Assembly: GCF_000143415.4 (NCBI RefSeq)
Contig: NW_003314282.1
Span: 1,197,374 to 1,261,373, forward strand
DNA from: Selaginella moellendorffii
Taxonomy: Eukaryota; Streptophyta; Lycopodiopsida; Selaginellales; Selaginellaceae
Reading direction: 5' to 3'
Length of the DNA: 64,000 bases
A program made the translations under genes and the position numbers. Positions 1 to 10,774 of the stretch are shown in pieces. The notes beneath the pieces are model-generated. The model made no database searches. It saw only the letters and a list, made by a program, of their open reading frames with translations, and had not been told where the DNA came from. How positions within the stretch are numbered: position 1 is the stretch's first letter; every line of letters starts with the position of its first letter.

Positions 1-1550
1 CAGGTCATTAGAAAACAACAGTTTGGATTGCCTACCACCAGAACATGTACACTTCTCTTACAAGTCAGTTTTTCTCTATTGCCATTGAATTGTTTATCAC
101 CTATATGTTTTTTCAGCGCTACTTTTAGCTTGTGTGAGAAGAAACATACAACACTTATATTTGAAGTAGTGGTACCATGTGCAGCCATATTGTTAGTTGG
201 AGCTGTACTTGTGGTTTGTTTCTTTTCCCGTGGAAAAACTTCAAAATCCATCACAGAACAGAACAGGAATCCAAGTAAGTTCCAAAAGGTAGCCTTGTGG
301 GTAACTCATTTTTCTAATGGCATATTGTTCCATCCAGGCTTGTCTCTAAAATCTCCAAACTCTAGCACTAAAATGATTGCTTACAAGGATGTGATTGAGG
401 CCACAAGCAACTTCAAGAGAGTCATTGGTGAAGGAAGTTTTGGACCCGTGTACTATGGCTGCCTTCCAAATGGTGTTGAAGTTGCAGTCAAGGTTTTATC
501 CAGTAACTCAAAGCAAGGATATCAAGAATTTCAAACTGAGGTGAGTTTGATCATCAACAGGTACAAATCTATCTAATTTTCCTTGATAGATTGATATTTT
601 ATCAGTTGTACACCACAAGAACTTAGTGCCCTTTCTTGGTTACTGTACTCAAAAGTCCAAGCTCATACTGGTCTACGAGTTCTTGTCAAATGGAACGTTG
701 AGGGAGCACTTGTATGGTGGTAAGAATTTTTTGTGTTGAAACGTCCTCCTTTAATGTAATGTCAGAAGGTAAAAGATATCCAACTCTAAGCTGGAAAACT
801 CGGCTTGGAATAGCTCTAGATGCTGCTCAAGGTAAGCTAAATCTCTGAATTGATATGATATAACTCTCTCTCATAGGCTTGGAGTATTTGCACACATCAT
901 GCAATCTACACATAATCCATCGAGACGTCAAAACAAGCAATATACTTTTAAGTTTTGATATGGTTGCAAAAGTCAGTGACTTCGGTCTCTCCAAGTTTTA
1001 TGACAGTAACAAAGCATCTCATGTCTCAACTGGCATCAAAGGAACTCCAGGATATCTTGATCCAGAGTGAGCAAAAGTTTTTTTTCTCAATAAGCATGAT
1101 ATCTTACTGAATTTAATGGTTTTTCAGGTACCATTCCTATAGCAGGCTCACAGAGAAATCAGATGTATACAGCTTTGGAGTGGTACTATTTGAGATTGTT
1201 TGCGGACGTGAGCCCCTCAATTTCACACTTCTTGAGGAACAAATTGTTCTTTCGGAATGGGTAAACTATTAAGAGAGCTTAGTTATAAACATCTGTTCTT
1301 TGCTTCCTCCCAGGCATGCAAGGAACTTGAGAAAGGCAACCTACGAACAGTAATCGATCCCAGCTTATCCGACTATGGAGAGAAAGCAGCACTGAAGGTT
1401 TTGGAGGTGGCAAGAAAATGTGTGGAACGTTCTCCCCACGGGAGGCCTAACATGAGCACTGTCGTGATCCAGCTGAGAGAGGCCATCCAACTCGAGGAGG
1501 ACGGAAGTTCCCTGCCAAAATCCATGGAAATATTCACTGGAGGAAGATAG
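1..1550 (+). CDS. LRR/malectin-type receptor-like protein kinase, 3' part (5' end outside window)
   Basis: This is the transmembrane and kinase half of a plant receptor-like kinase. A membrane segment (around 160-225, rich in V, A, I and L) is followed by the kinase. By reading frame the exons are about 116-274, 339-540, 590-719, 766-831, 877-1066, 1128-1260 and 1314-1550. Exon 590 onward reads [19 protein letters not shown]. Motifs in order are [11 protein letters not shown] (ATP loop), VAVKVL (catalytic Lys), [13 protein letters not shown] (RD-type catalytic loop), [15 protein letters not shown] and [12 protein letters not shown]. Introns are 45-61 nt and their positions match those I know in the plant LRR-RLK subfamily with this kinase. 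The kinase looks complete and functional. The ectodomain is only partly present: a short LRR-like stretch near base 30 is not resolved. The subfamily assignment (At1g67720-like) is from memory of the family. Confidence 0.85.
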
Positions 1551-1613
1551 ATATGCAAATATACTAGAATTTTATAAGATTGTGGATATATAGTTTACGA
1601 TGGCATTTTTAAC

Positions 1614-1617
<4 letters not shown>

Positions 1618-1643
<26 letters not shown>
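1618..1643. repeat. (TAA)n microsatellite
   Basis: About nine TAA units lie in the 3' flank of the receptor kinase. This is a simple-sequence repeat with no sign of function. Confidence 0.9.
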
Positions 1644-1644
<1 letters not shown>

Positions 1645-1844
1645 AACTTTTACTTTAATGTTTTAAAAGTTGCGACTGTTTAGGGACTGAGTGGGATACT
1701 GCAGTCAAATCGTTGTTATCAAATGCGGGCTGCTTTTCTCAGGAAGAGAATACTACACCGGTAAGTGCTAGTGCTTTGTATCCTTAGTAGAAAGAGGCCG
1801 CTGGACACTATCTTTCTTGAGCGCAATGAATTTCTCTCCAGTGT

Positions 1845-2990
1845 TTGTCACTCTGCCCACAAGATCCACGATCACCAAATTTCCGAAGTGTCAACCCGAA
1901 TCGAATCCTTGGCACCGCTGATCCCATCCCGGTGGCTCTACGATGGCTGCTCCTGCTGCTGGATGCTGGAGGACAAGTCAGCCTCGCCGATCTCAAGAGC
2001 GCCAAGCTCAGGAAGCAAGAGAAGAAGGGGAAGGGAGGCATGATTCGCGAGGACCTCTACTATCCTGGCGTCCTGTAGGTGCATCGTGTGGCCAGCACGG
2101 GCTGCATTACGAGAAACAATGCCAGTGGTACGTGTCCATGCTAGACATGCAAGGATTCGTCAATGGCGAGCTCAGAGCTGGTTCTACATACGAGCGAGCT
2201 AGCGGGAGGCTACAGGTGACTCCTAAGTTCCCATCAGTGCCAGAAGCCTCGGATCCAGATTTTCTTCTCATGACTTAACGCTGGCAGATGTTCTTCCCTC
2301 GAAACCGAGCCGCGGTTTTGCTACGGTGGTAGAGCACATCTAGTGGCTGTTCAAGCTGCCTCATCCGGCTATCACGTTGAAAGGCGCAGAACTCGTGCTG
2401 TCCGAGGAACACGGTGTTCAAGGTGTGGTTGCGCCTCTAGCCAGTGTCGAGAAGCGTATCATCTCGCAACGGATGGCCATGTCAACCTGCGGAGGCTGTG
2501 CAGCTCAGGAGAGGTGGACGTAGGTCTCCTCAGCTATCTGGTACTGGAGAGTTACGGGGAGCTATTCGGTGAGGCTCATGTCCGGGATGCAGTCTCCATG
2601 GAGGAGATGTGGAACCATAGACTCTGGCACCTTCACGAGAAAGGTGTGCTCCATCGGGATCTCAAGCCAGACAACATGCTGGTCTTAATGGGGTGCTGAA
2701 GATCATCGACTATGACGTTTCGTGTTTCAAAGGCGAGGCTACCACCTTCACGGAAGACGCTGGCACCAAGGGGTATGAGTCGCCATTCGCTACTGCGGCC
2801 TTACAAGTAGGAGGATGACGTGCTGAGCTTGGCACTGGTGTTTTACTCTCAAAGAACAGGCGTGCGAGGACAGATGAGAGCGACTTCGTATTTTGGGTGA
2901 CGACCTCTGCTCACAGTGCTGGCGCTGGACAAATTCATTGAGAAGCTATGGTTTTGATCCTAGAGACGCCCTCTCTACTGCGAAGGAAGG
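1845..2990 (+). pseudogene. Decayed protein-kinase-like pseudogene
   Basis: Kinase remnants are visible but in shifting frames. LHEKGVLHRDLKPDN (catalytic loop, about 2629-2676) runs in one frame. The continuation LKIIDYDVSCFKGEAT and GTKGYESP (about 2697-2785) is in another frame after a shift near 2685, and a stop follows soon after. The metal-binding DFG is DYD. Upstream (1845-2460) there are several short overlapping open frames with interrupting stops, which cannot be joined into one protein. The pattern of frameshifts and stops argues for a pseudogene. The exact 5' limit is uncertain, and the parent gene is not in this window. Confidence 0.55.
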
Positions 2991-3722
2991 TGACTTGGTG
3001 TATCCTTAAAATGTTTTTCTTCCTTTATATTGATAGTAGCTAAATCTTCTACACCATGCGAAGCAACAAAACTACCCACATACTGCTAGGAGAATGTGTG
3101 GTTGCAGCATTCTACTTGTAAAATCATCCACTTACAAACTTCTACCAACGTACCATACATTTGTAGCTTTGCCAACCATCTTTTATTCCGGATGAATGGC
3201 AGGAGATTCGTGCTCAGAAAACTGCAGCCGCCGTGAGTGACAAAGGTTTTTGCAATCTGTGGAGCCCGCACTTGCTCCGAGCCTGCTGTAACGTATCAAC
3301 TCGATGCAGTTCTTGAGGACTTTGTGGCTGATGCATGGAGAATGGGATCTCTGGGGATGGCTGGGACAGCTCTATGTATCATGATCATGACAAAAGGAAG
3401 GATGCAAAAGGTGCAAGAGTGAAATCCTTGCCATGCTTGCCAAGAATGTGATTCATGTGCACTATGTGCAACCAGGGATCACATATGATGATCTTCCATC
3501 ATCAGCTTTTGCAGTTCACTTTTCTGCAATGAAAGAGGTTATGGAATGCATTCAGTGTTCATACCTCCTACCGGACACGACATAGGGAGGAGCACAAGGA
3601 GCTGTGATCAAAATATAGTTAGAACTTATTGATACATAAATGATACGTGTTTGTGTAAAGCTTGTGTTACTAGTTGTTCTTGTTCCGCTATCAAGAATAA
3701 CACCTGGTAAAGTTTCAGCGTT
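2991..3722. other. Intergenic, no gene recognised
   Basis: Short open frames occur here (for example around 3237-3422 and 3420-3580), but none shows a domain, splice structure or start that I recognise. The stretch 3430-3560 reads for about 45 codons without a stop and may be a remnant of an unknown gene. Confidence 0.4.
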
Positions 3723-5799
3723 CTAGATGGATGGAATGGAATTGTGACTAGAACATCTTATTGTTGCGTGTAGTTTTAGTAAAGATGGATGGACTCGTTG
3801 GTGACGAGCTTTACGTAGACGTGTTTCCTGCGAAAGAAAGAGAAGGATTCCAGTGATGAAAAAAAAACAATGCCAAGAGTGTGAGCACCTGTCGTGTGGA
3901 TGGATCGAGTTCCCGGTGGCGAGCCCTACGTTTTTGCTTTCGTCCCTGGGAAAGTAACGAGGGAAGGACTTGTTGGTGTAGAGAGCATTCGTGCTGGACA
4001 CCACCAGCGGCCTCATCATCTCGTTATCCTCGTGCTCGAGAATGTGGCAGTGCCACACAAAGTGTGGAAACGTCGTTGGATCCAGCGGGAACCTGTACGA
4101 GATGCTGGGCTTGAACGCCAGGAAGAACCGGGTGACGGTGGCGGGCTGGATGACGGCCGTGTCCTTCCACCCGACTTGATCCACGTCGGCTCCCTGTGCC
4201 TCGCCCGTGTAGCAGCTCCTCGAGTCCGGATAGTCGTACTCGAACGAGCACGACCCGGCAGCGAATCGCCCGGTGTCGAATCCCTGCTGCTCGAGCACGA
4301 GAAAGTTGATGAGATGGATGTGGATCGGATGGGATGCTGTCATGGTGTTGATCATGCACCACACCTCGTTCGTGTAGAGCAGGACTTGCTCGGTGGCCGG
4401 ACGCGTGAAAGAGAGCCTGTCCTGGAGGAAGAGTCCCGTGAGCGTGTTTCCAGAGTCGAGGCTTACACGGTGGACGAAAGGCCGGTTGTAAGTTGACACC
4501 CAGTCGACGTACGAGAGATCTACTCCGGTCGTGGCTTTGATGATCGATAGCGTCGGCAACTCGGCCAGCTCGCTTGGAGTGAGTGCTTGCGGGATCTCAT
4601 CGTCGTCTTCGTCGATGGTACCGTTGGTCCGCCAGTTGATTACTTTGAACAGGAGAACCTCTTGCTCGGTGACGCTTCCACTCGGGAATGGAGCCGGCGC
4701 GGTGTTGTACAAGAGAACTCTCTCCCCGGGCTTCACTCCGCGAAAGTCGATAAGAATGTCGACTCGCTCGGAAGGAGAGAGCCTGAGCTTCTTCTGCCGT
4801 ATCGGAGTCGCCAGGTATCCCCCGTCCGTGCCAATCTTCATGAAGCTCAAGCTCGTGTCGTTCAAGTTGAGGATGAAGAATCTCGAGTTTGCCGCAAGCA
4901 GCACCCGGAACCTCACCACCACCGGCCAGACTTCGATGTAAGGCCACACCTTCCCGTTCACCAGAATGGTATCACCAAAGTAGTCCGGACACCACTGCGG
5001 ATGAACTCCCGGATTGCTCCCAACACTGGGATAGTTTATGGAGCCGTCGCTGAAGAACTGCTTGTCTTGGATCACCAGAAGCACGTAGTTTCTCGGGACC
5101 CAGGATGGATCTTCCCACGGCGACTCTATCACGTAAACTCCGACCAAGCCAGCAGCCATGTTGAGCCGGGTCATGCCGTAAGTGTGGTCGTGATACCACA
5201 GGAGCGAGTGGCGCTGAAAGTTGGGATAGACGTAGTTTTGCGTCACGTAACCCGGGCCCCGCTCGCCAACTGATGTAAACCAGGCTTCTGGATGCCCGTC
5301 AGACCAGCTCGAGCCCTCTTGTCCATGGAGATGAGGGACCATGGGAATGTAGCCGTAGCGCGGACCCGCCCCTAGGATCGTATAGTCGACTGGAAGAAAG
5401 TGTTCACGATCTGGAATGTGATTTTCCCATCGGACAAAGGATGTTTCTCTCTTTTGGGCTATCAAAGTTGGACCCGGAAAAGAAGCTGTATACTCGCTCG
5501 TGCCGAATGCATACAGTGTTGTTGGTGGCAAGTCTCTGTGCAGTTTCTGCGTCAACAAAAGAAAAAACGAGTCTTGGAAGAGTCTGGAAATCAAGTGGAG
5601 AAAGAACACATACCTGGGTGATTTTGTAAGCTCCAATGGTAACTCTGTAGCGTGGGCTCAAGTATATCTTTGGTGGCGTTGGAAGAACGTCGACGAACTT
5701 TTCCAGCTCCGGGGATGGTGACAGTTGCAGACAGACCTCATCCGCTTCTACTGCGACTAAAATCTCGAGGATGAACAGCGTTACGAACTTCCAAGACAT
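3723..5799 (-). CDS. Multicopper oxidase, LPR1/LPR2-like ferroxidase
   Basis: There are two exons: 5799-5614 and 5546-3723, with a 67-nt GT-AG intron, giving about 669 aa. The start chosen is the ATG of MSWKFVTLFILEILV, which opens a signal peptide; the open frame continues upstream only through non-ATG codons. Copper ligands are seen as HLHG, WYHDHTYGMTR, HPIHIHLINF and HFVWHCHILEHEDNEMMRP. These give all the His pairs of the trinuclear centre plus the type-1 His-Cys-His and an axial Met. The motif KLHRDLPPTTLYAFGTS and the overall order match plant LOW PHOSPHATE ROOT ferroxidases, secreted enzymes that oxidise Fe(II) in the root apoplast. Bacterial CotA and bilirubin oxidase are more distant relatives. 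About 75 residues follow the last copper motif and include a hydrophobic run (WHCFFFITGILLFL), which is unusual. The gene is head-to-head with the receptor kinase at 5964. Confidence 0.85.
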
Positions 5800-5963
5800 T
5801 AGGAACTCTTCCAACCTGCTTGCAACACTTGCCGAACTTAAATAAAGTCAGTCAAAGAAGTGAACCTGGCGTAGTCCAGACGTACTTGCAAAGTCTTTTC
5901 CAAAGAGCGTGACACAGCTCGCCGGGAGTTCAAATAATTCAGCGCTTGAGAGGCCGAAAAATA
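5800..5963. promoter_or_regulatory. Shared intergenic promoter between oxidase and receptor kinase 1
   Basis: Only 164 bp separate the two divergent start codons. The kinase-proximal part (about 5845-5963) is closely repeated upstream of kinase 4 (25950-26072), and its last 60 bp also upstream of kinase 2 (12640-12703). The invariant core is GGGAGTTCAAATAATTC followed by GCGCTTGAGAGG. No clear TATA box was seen. The conservation suggests this is the functional promoter or 5' leader of the kinases. Confidence 0.5.
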
Positions 5964-8495
5964 ATGGCTAGCAAAGGAAAGTTGTGCTTCATTGTCTCGT
6001 CGATCTTCATCCTGCGTTTTGCTCAAGCAGAACAATACTACAGGAATTTCACCAGCAAAATAAATGATTCCTTCTTGTTTCCGCTTGATCCACACGGCTT
6101 GAATGGCCGCTACGCTGGTTTATGGTCCAACTATAGCGACACACAGATCAGCCGGTATATTAGTTACGAGGTGTGGATGCTGAGTTATAACGCTGACACA
6201 CCACGATCGTTTTTCCTGGCCCTCGTTGCCATCCGCAATCCAACTAGCTGGGAGCTCACAAGACCGGTCATCCTGTGGAAGGCCAGACAGACGAGGCTTG
6301 TAGGTGAGAATGCCACTCTACAATTTACCACAGATGAAGGACTTAAAGTCGAAGAAGACGGTGATGTTGTATGGTCCACGAAAACTGCAAACAGAGGCGT
6401 CCGGTGGCTCTGTATTTCCAATCGCGCAACCATAATGCTCCTGGATGAAAGCGGAAGCAATGTCATCTGGCAAAGCAGCGACGAACCTTCTGATACTGTG
6501 CTGTTGCAACGAGCACTTACGCCGGGACAAAAGCTCGTAAGTTGGAATACTTCAGAAGACAGCAGCGATGGCCTCTATAGTCTCGTCATAGAGAAAAACA
6601 GGCTGCAACTGTTGTACGCCTCGCAACCGTACTGGAGCTTCGGTAATATTACCAGCGAGGAAGATATGTTTGCGGTGTTTTGCTGGCAAAACGATGGTAT
6701 CGTGTCTCTGGATCTGCGAGGCAACTTCTCACAGATTGAAACGGAGCGTGATGACTTGGGCTTAGTGTTTTCCTGGTCATGTTCCAGTCGAGGTTTAAGA
6801 GACCAAGTGATGGAGTTGCCAATAAATGGGTCACAACTCACGGCCTCCACTTTCATAAAGCTGAAACCGGACGGGGATGTCGTCTTGTACTCCTGGAATT
6901 GGACGGGTACAAACTGGATAGATTTCTTCAGGTTTTCGACTCTCTTCAAGTGCTTTCTTCCAAGTGGATGTGGAAGATACAGAACCTGCAATTCAGCATC
7001 AGGCGCATGCGAGGAAACTTGTCCAGATACCTTTGCAAGAAGAGGTGAAGACTGCCAGCCACCATATCCACTAGAGACATGCGAAGACCAGCTCGAGTAT
7101 CGATTCGTTCGAAGAGAGGGAGCTGATTACTTCTCCACAAATTATTCCACTCCAGTTCCTGAAGCATCAGTGGAGGCGTGTCAGGGGCGACGTGAGTCGA
7201 ACTGCACCTGCACGGCGGCCTTTTATAATGACGGGAGCTGCTTTCTCACGCACGGCGACGTGCAGTCACTCCGATCTGGGAAGTACGTTGCTCTGCTGAA
7301 AGTTGCCCGCCCTCGAAAGGTTTCCAAGACGCAACTCCAGGCCATCACATTGGGAGTACTTGTTCCAACATTGTTCCTGCTGATAGTCTGTCTCGGATGG
7401 CACTGCCGGAGGAGAAATAAGCATGATGACGACGAGGGAGAAGAAGAAAGCACCTTGCAGCTATCCCTCATGGCGGGTATCCCCAGGCGCTTCAGTTTCC
7501 AGGAGCTTGAAGAAGTCACAGGGAAGTTCAGCAACTGCCTCGGGAATGGAGGATTCGGAAACGTTTTCAAAGGATTACTTGCCGATGGCACTGAAGTTGC
7601 TGTGAAGAAGCTCGAAGGCTCGAACCAGAAAAGTAAGGACTTTTTTGCGGAAGTTGGAATTCTAGCCAGGACGCACCACTGGAACCTCGTCAAGCTGCTG
7701 GGATTCTGTGCGCAAGGGCCCAGGAAAAGGCTCCTTGTGTACGAGTATATGAAGAATGGCTCCCTAGAGCGGTGGATATTTGAAGACGACAGAATTCCTG
7801 GGAATATTTCGTGGAAACTTAGATTCAACATCGCAATAGGCACAGCGAGAGGATTGAACTACTTACACGATGACTGTGTTGAAAGGATAATCCACCTGGA
7901 TCTGAAGCCGGAGAACGTACTCCTCGACGATGGTTTCCAGCCGAAGATAGCAGACTTCGGATTGTCCAAGCTCATGGACAGGAAGGAAAGCCAGTTGCAG
8001 CTGACGATTACGAGAGGCACCCCTGGCTACGTTGCACCGGAGTGTATTCAGGAAGGAACGGTGACTGAAAAAACAGATGTTTTCGGCTTCGGGGTTCTGC
8101 TGCTCGAGATCATAACAGGCTGCAAGAACAGGAACCTCTCAGGCGACTACCTGAAGGACTACTTGTTGGTTAGTAACAGAAACGGTAGTGCCGCTGCTCA
8201 CCTCTCTGAAGAAGAGAACGAAAAGGAAAGATTGAAGAATGTTGCGGCGTTGTGTGTTCGAGACGATCCAAACTTACGGCCCTCGATAAGCAAGGTTATA
8301 CAGATGATGGAAGGAGTTACCGAGCTGCTTGAAGTACCTTTGGAATCGGAGCTGAATTTCTTTTTCGCTTACAGACCCAAAGATCAGCTTAGCAGAACCG
8401 CAGCCTCGAACGTGACTTATAGGAGTTCTGATAAGTTGCTGAACTCATCTTCCTCGTTTAATGCCTTCTCACAATCTAGCCTGAATGCCCGATGA
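5964..8495 (+). CDS. G-type lectin (SD2-5-like) receptor-like kinase, copy 1
   Basis: This is an intronless gene of 843 aa. The start is the ATG of MASKGKLCFIVSS; the frame is open a few codons upstream but has no ATG there. Layout: signal peptide (1-22), bulb-type lectin region (about 95-210, LDESGSNVIWQSSDEPSDT), an EGF-like Cys-rich stretch, a PAN/apple-like region (about 375-440), a transmembrane helix (about 460-480, AITLGVLVPTLFLLIVCLGW), an acidic juxtamembrane stretch and a kinase (about 520-790). Kinase motifs are GNGGFGNVFKG, VAVKKLE, IIHLDLKPENVLL, DFGLSK and GTPGYVAPE. The catalytic loop is HLD rather than HRD, so it is a non-RD kinase, a type often linked to immune receptors. Residue 410 is Arg (CQGRRESNC), where copies 2 and 4 have Cys, so one PAN cysteine is lost. 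The likely role is a plasma-membrane receptor; the ligand is unknown. Confidence 0.88.
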   Translation: MASKGKLCFIVSSIFILRFAQAEQYYRNFTSKINDSFLFPLDPHGLNGRYAGLWSNYSDTQISRYISYEVWMLSYNADTPRSFFLALVAIRNPTSWELTRPVILWKARQTRLVGENATLQFTTDEGLKVEEDGDVVWSTKTANRGVRWLCISNRATIMLLDESGSNVIWQSSDEPSDTVLLQRALTPGQKLVSWNTSEDSSDGLYSLVIEKNRLQLLYASQPYWSFGNITSEEDMFAVFCWQNDGIVSLDLRGNFSQIETERDDLGLVFSWSCSSRGLRDQVMELPINGSQLTASTFIKLKPDGDVVLYSWNWTGTNWIDFFRFSTLFKCFLPSGCGRYRTCNSASGACEETCPDTFARRGEDCQPPYPLETCEDQLEYRFVRREGADYFSTNYSTPVPEASVEACQGRRESNCTCTAAFYNDGSCFLTHGDVQSLRSGKYVALLKVARPRKVSKTQLQAITLGVLVPTLFLLIVCLGWHCRRRNKHDDDEGEEESTLQLSLMAGIPRRFSFQELEEVTGKFSNCLGNGGFGNVFKGLLADGTEVAVKKLEGSNQKSKDFFAEVGILARTHHWNLVKLLGFCAQGPRKRLLVYEYMKNGSLERWIFEDDRIPGNISWKLRFNIAIGTARGLNYLHDDCVERIIHLDLKPENVLLDDGFQPKIADFGLSKLMDRKESQLQLTITRGTPGYVAPECIQEGTVTEKTDVFGFGVLLLEIITGCKNRNLSGDYLKDYLLVSNRNGSAAAHLSEEENEKERLKNVAALCVRDDPNLRPSISKVIQMMEGVTELLEVPLESELNFFFAYRPKDQLSRTAASNVTYRSSDKLLNSSSSFNAFSQSSLNAR

Positions 8496-9508
8496 AATTA
8501 TACGTTACAACATTGAACGAAAAATATACCTTCGTTGATTCGCTACTGCTGAAACTGTTGCGCTAAGCCAAAAACAATGTAGCTGCAATATCATTAAATC
8601 ATCAACCTCCAAAGAAGAACAGTTATATCTTCTCCTATTTGGGTTCCAGAAACTCATAAAGGAAATTCGTCGTCCAAGTCTGTAGAAAAATCGTCAATTA
8701 GTACGTGATTCAAAACTAGAAATTATAAGAAGAAACCGTTTCGAGCTTCGGCTTTCAGCAATAGCAAGCTACAAAAAGAAAAACCTCGCGAAATATCCTG
8801 AAAAGCTCCATCAGGAACACAAGAAAAGAGAAAGATTGCCAATCGTCATTGCAATGTGGGGTAAAAAGGCAATATTGAGCTTAAAATCGCAGGTGATCTT
8901 GAGAGAAAAGGATGGAGCTCCCTCATGAGAGTTTCGAAAAGATGCTGAAACTATCAATATCGTTCAAGGATTTGCCACAACACGAGTCCATCTAGAGCAC
9001 AAAAAAAGGAATAGCAATGGACGCGATTCTTAGCTTGAAAACCAAAATTTACCAAACGATGGACAGCGTCCGCCTGGAGCTAACACAGTTGGAGCACAAA
9101 AGCAAGCGCATCACAGCGCGCTCTTCCTCTATCAACGAACAGCGACCAAAGTGTGAGCGTCCATCTAAAGCCAAAGGAATTCTTTGTGTAAGCGAAATAT
9201 ACCTCAGATTTCACGGATCTTCTGTGACGAGCTCCAGCGCCAAGAAAAAGAAATCGCGCCATGGCATTGCATTCTACAAATTGCGAGGTTAATCAGCCGC
9301 AAGAAATCGAAACTAGAGAGAGCAACTCAATGAATGAAGTGTCACCTCAAAGATTCACCACAGTGCTCGAGCAGCATTGCGCCGATCTCCACGGAATGCG
9401 ACTCGATCGGCAGAAATCCATTGCATTTTCCGAGCTCCATCCCTGGCCCATTCATAAACCCTAGAACACAAACCCACTTTAAGAGGCTTTAACAGGAGCA
9501 AAGGTTTA
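8496..9508. repeat. Duplicated flank block, copy A (others at 18256-19280 and 28596-29649)
   Basis: About 1 kb downstream of kinase 1 is nearly identical to the DNA downstream of kinases 3 and 4, so it belongs to the duplicated module. It begins with the kinase 3' UTR. A 91-codon open frame at 9017-9292 is broken by small indels in the other two copies and so is probably not coding. No RNA gene or terminator was recognised. Confidence 0.75.
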
Positions 9509-10774
9509 TTATTTATCCACGTATGATCCAAAACATTCTTCGCAATCTAGCGAGCCAAGGATTTCACAGCGTCTCGCAGCCTCGTGTAGTCCTCGAGCTT
9601 GTTGTAAATCTGGTGAGAAACTCTCGCGTACGCCGTCCCGGATCTCTTGCTCTTCGAATTCGCGCTGGGCGATCCCCCCGCCTGGAAGCAAATCGGCACC
9701 TCCACTCCAAACTCCCTGCGCAAGCTCGGCACACGTCCCACACTGCGTCCCCCACGCCGCCGCGAGCATCTCCGCCATCGCCATCGCCCGGCGGTGATTG
9801 AAAGCGATGAGACTGGAGAGGCCACCTAGATTCCCATCGATGAACTCCACCGCGGCGGTCACAGCGAGCTGGGAGGTGTAGTCTCTCGTCCCCACCCAAG
9901 AACACTCGCTGAAGAGCCCCAGCTTGAAGTTGTGAGACACCACCGGGTGGTGGAGGCGCTCCAGGTGCTTGGCCTTGGCGTGGAGGAACGCGACGCTATG
10001 TGGAGCGAAGAGCCACTTGTGGAGATTGCTCGAGTAGTAGTCGGCGTCGATCTCCTCCACGCTCAGCTCGATGTTGCCGATCGCGTGAGCTCCGTCCACG
10101 AAGATCTGCTCCACTCCAGCGTCGCGGCAAAGGGCGACGAGATCTCGCGCCGGGAGAACCACCGATGGCATCGAGGTGATGTGGTCGATCACCGCCAGCC
10201 GGATGGTGGTGGAGCTCTTGGCGGCCTGCTCCAGCGATCGCTGGAAGCTGTCGATGATCTGCCGGGCGGAGAGGATTGGAAGCGCGAGCTCCACCTCGAT
10301 GATCCTCGCGCCGGCGCGAACAGCGTAGGCCTCGAAGCACTTCTTCACGGCGGCATAGCTGCAATTGAGCATGAGGATGGCGTCGCCGGGGTGGAATCTC
10401 TTCTCCAGGAATCCCCACGCCATGTCCTGGGCGATCATCGCCGCCGCCGTCGTCACGTTGTCCACCAGGACGATCTCCTCCACGTTGGGGGCGCGGATGA
10501 TCGACGCGATCGCCTCCCGCGACGCGCGCAATCTCTTCTCCAGGGGGCCGAAGTAGAACTCGTCCGGCTGCTCCAGCCACTGCCTGTGCCATCGCTGCTG
10601 CGCCTCCAGGACCGATCGAGGACAGCTCCCAAAGCTCCCATTGTTGATTCTCGCGATTCCTTGCCTGTGATGCGAGAATTCGCGAGCCAGCATCTCCTCC
10701 CAGATCTTGCCGGATCCTACAATCGGCATTCTCTGGATACTCCCGGCCTCTTGGCCTTGCATCGACACAGTCAT
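9509..10774 (-). pseudogene. Class-V aminotransferase / L-cysteine desulfhydrase-like, frameshifted copy
   Basis: This copy is closely similar to the intact gene at 29650-30960 through the N-terminal 340 or so residues, including VDGAHAIGN and the PLP-lysine motif SNLHKWLFAP. It then lacks 83 bp (present at about 29826-29908 in the intact copy), with the join at GCGCA/AGCTCGG near 9721. Because 83 is not a multiple of three, the reading frame changes and the protein ends in about 70 unrelated residues rich in Gly, Arg and Glu. The real C-terminal domain is therefore lost. The frame still has no stop before 9509, so a transcript would give a roughly 421-aa chimeric product. I infer a non-functional copy. 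Confidence 0.75.

Noticed and set aside
3894-5273. + strand frames of 200 and 228 codons inside the oxidase
   Set aside because: They overlap the conserved copper-binding exons in antisense and show no features of their own.
6575-6991. Minus-strand frames repeated inside every receptor kinase copy
   Set aside because: They are antisense shadows of the lectin-domain coding region and recur only because the kinase is duplicated.
9017-9292. 91-codon frame with a coiled-coil look downstream of kinase 1
   Set aside because: Broken by small indels in both other copies of the block; no family recognised.
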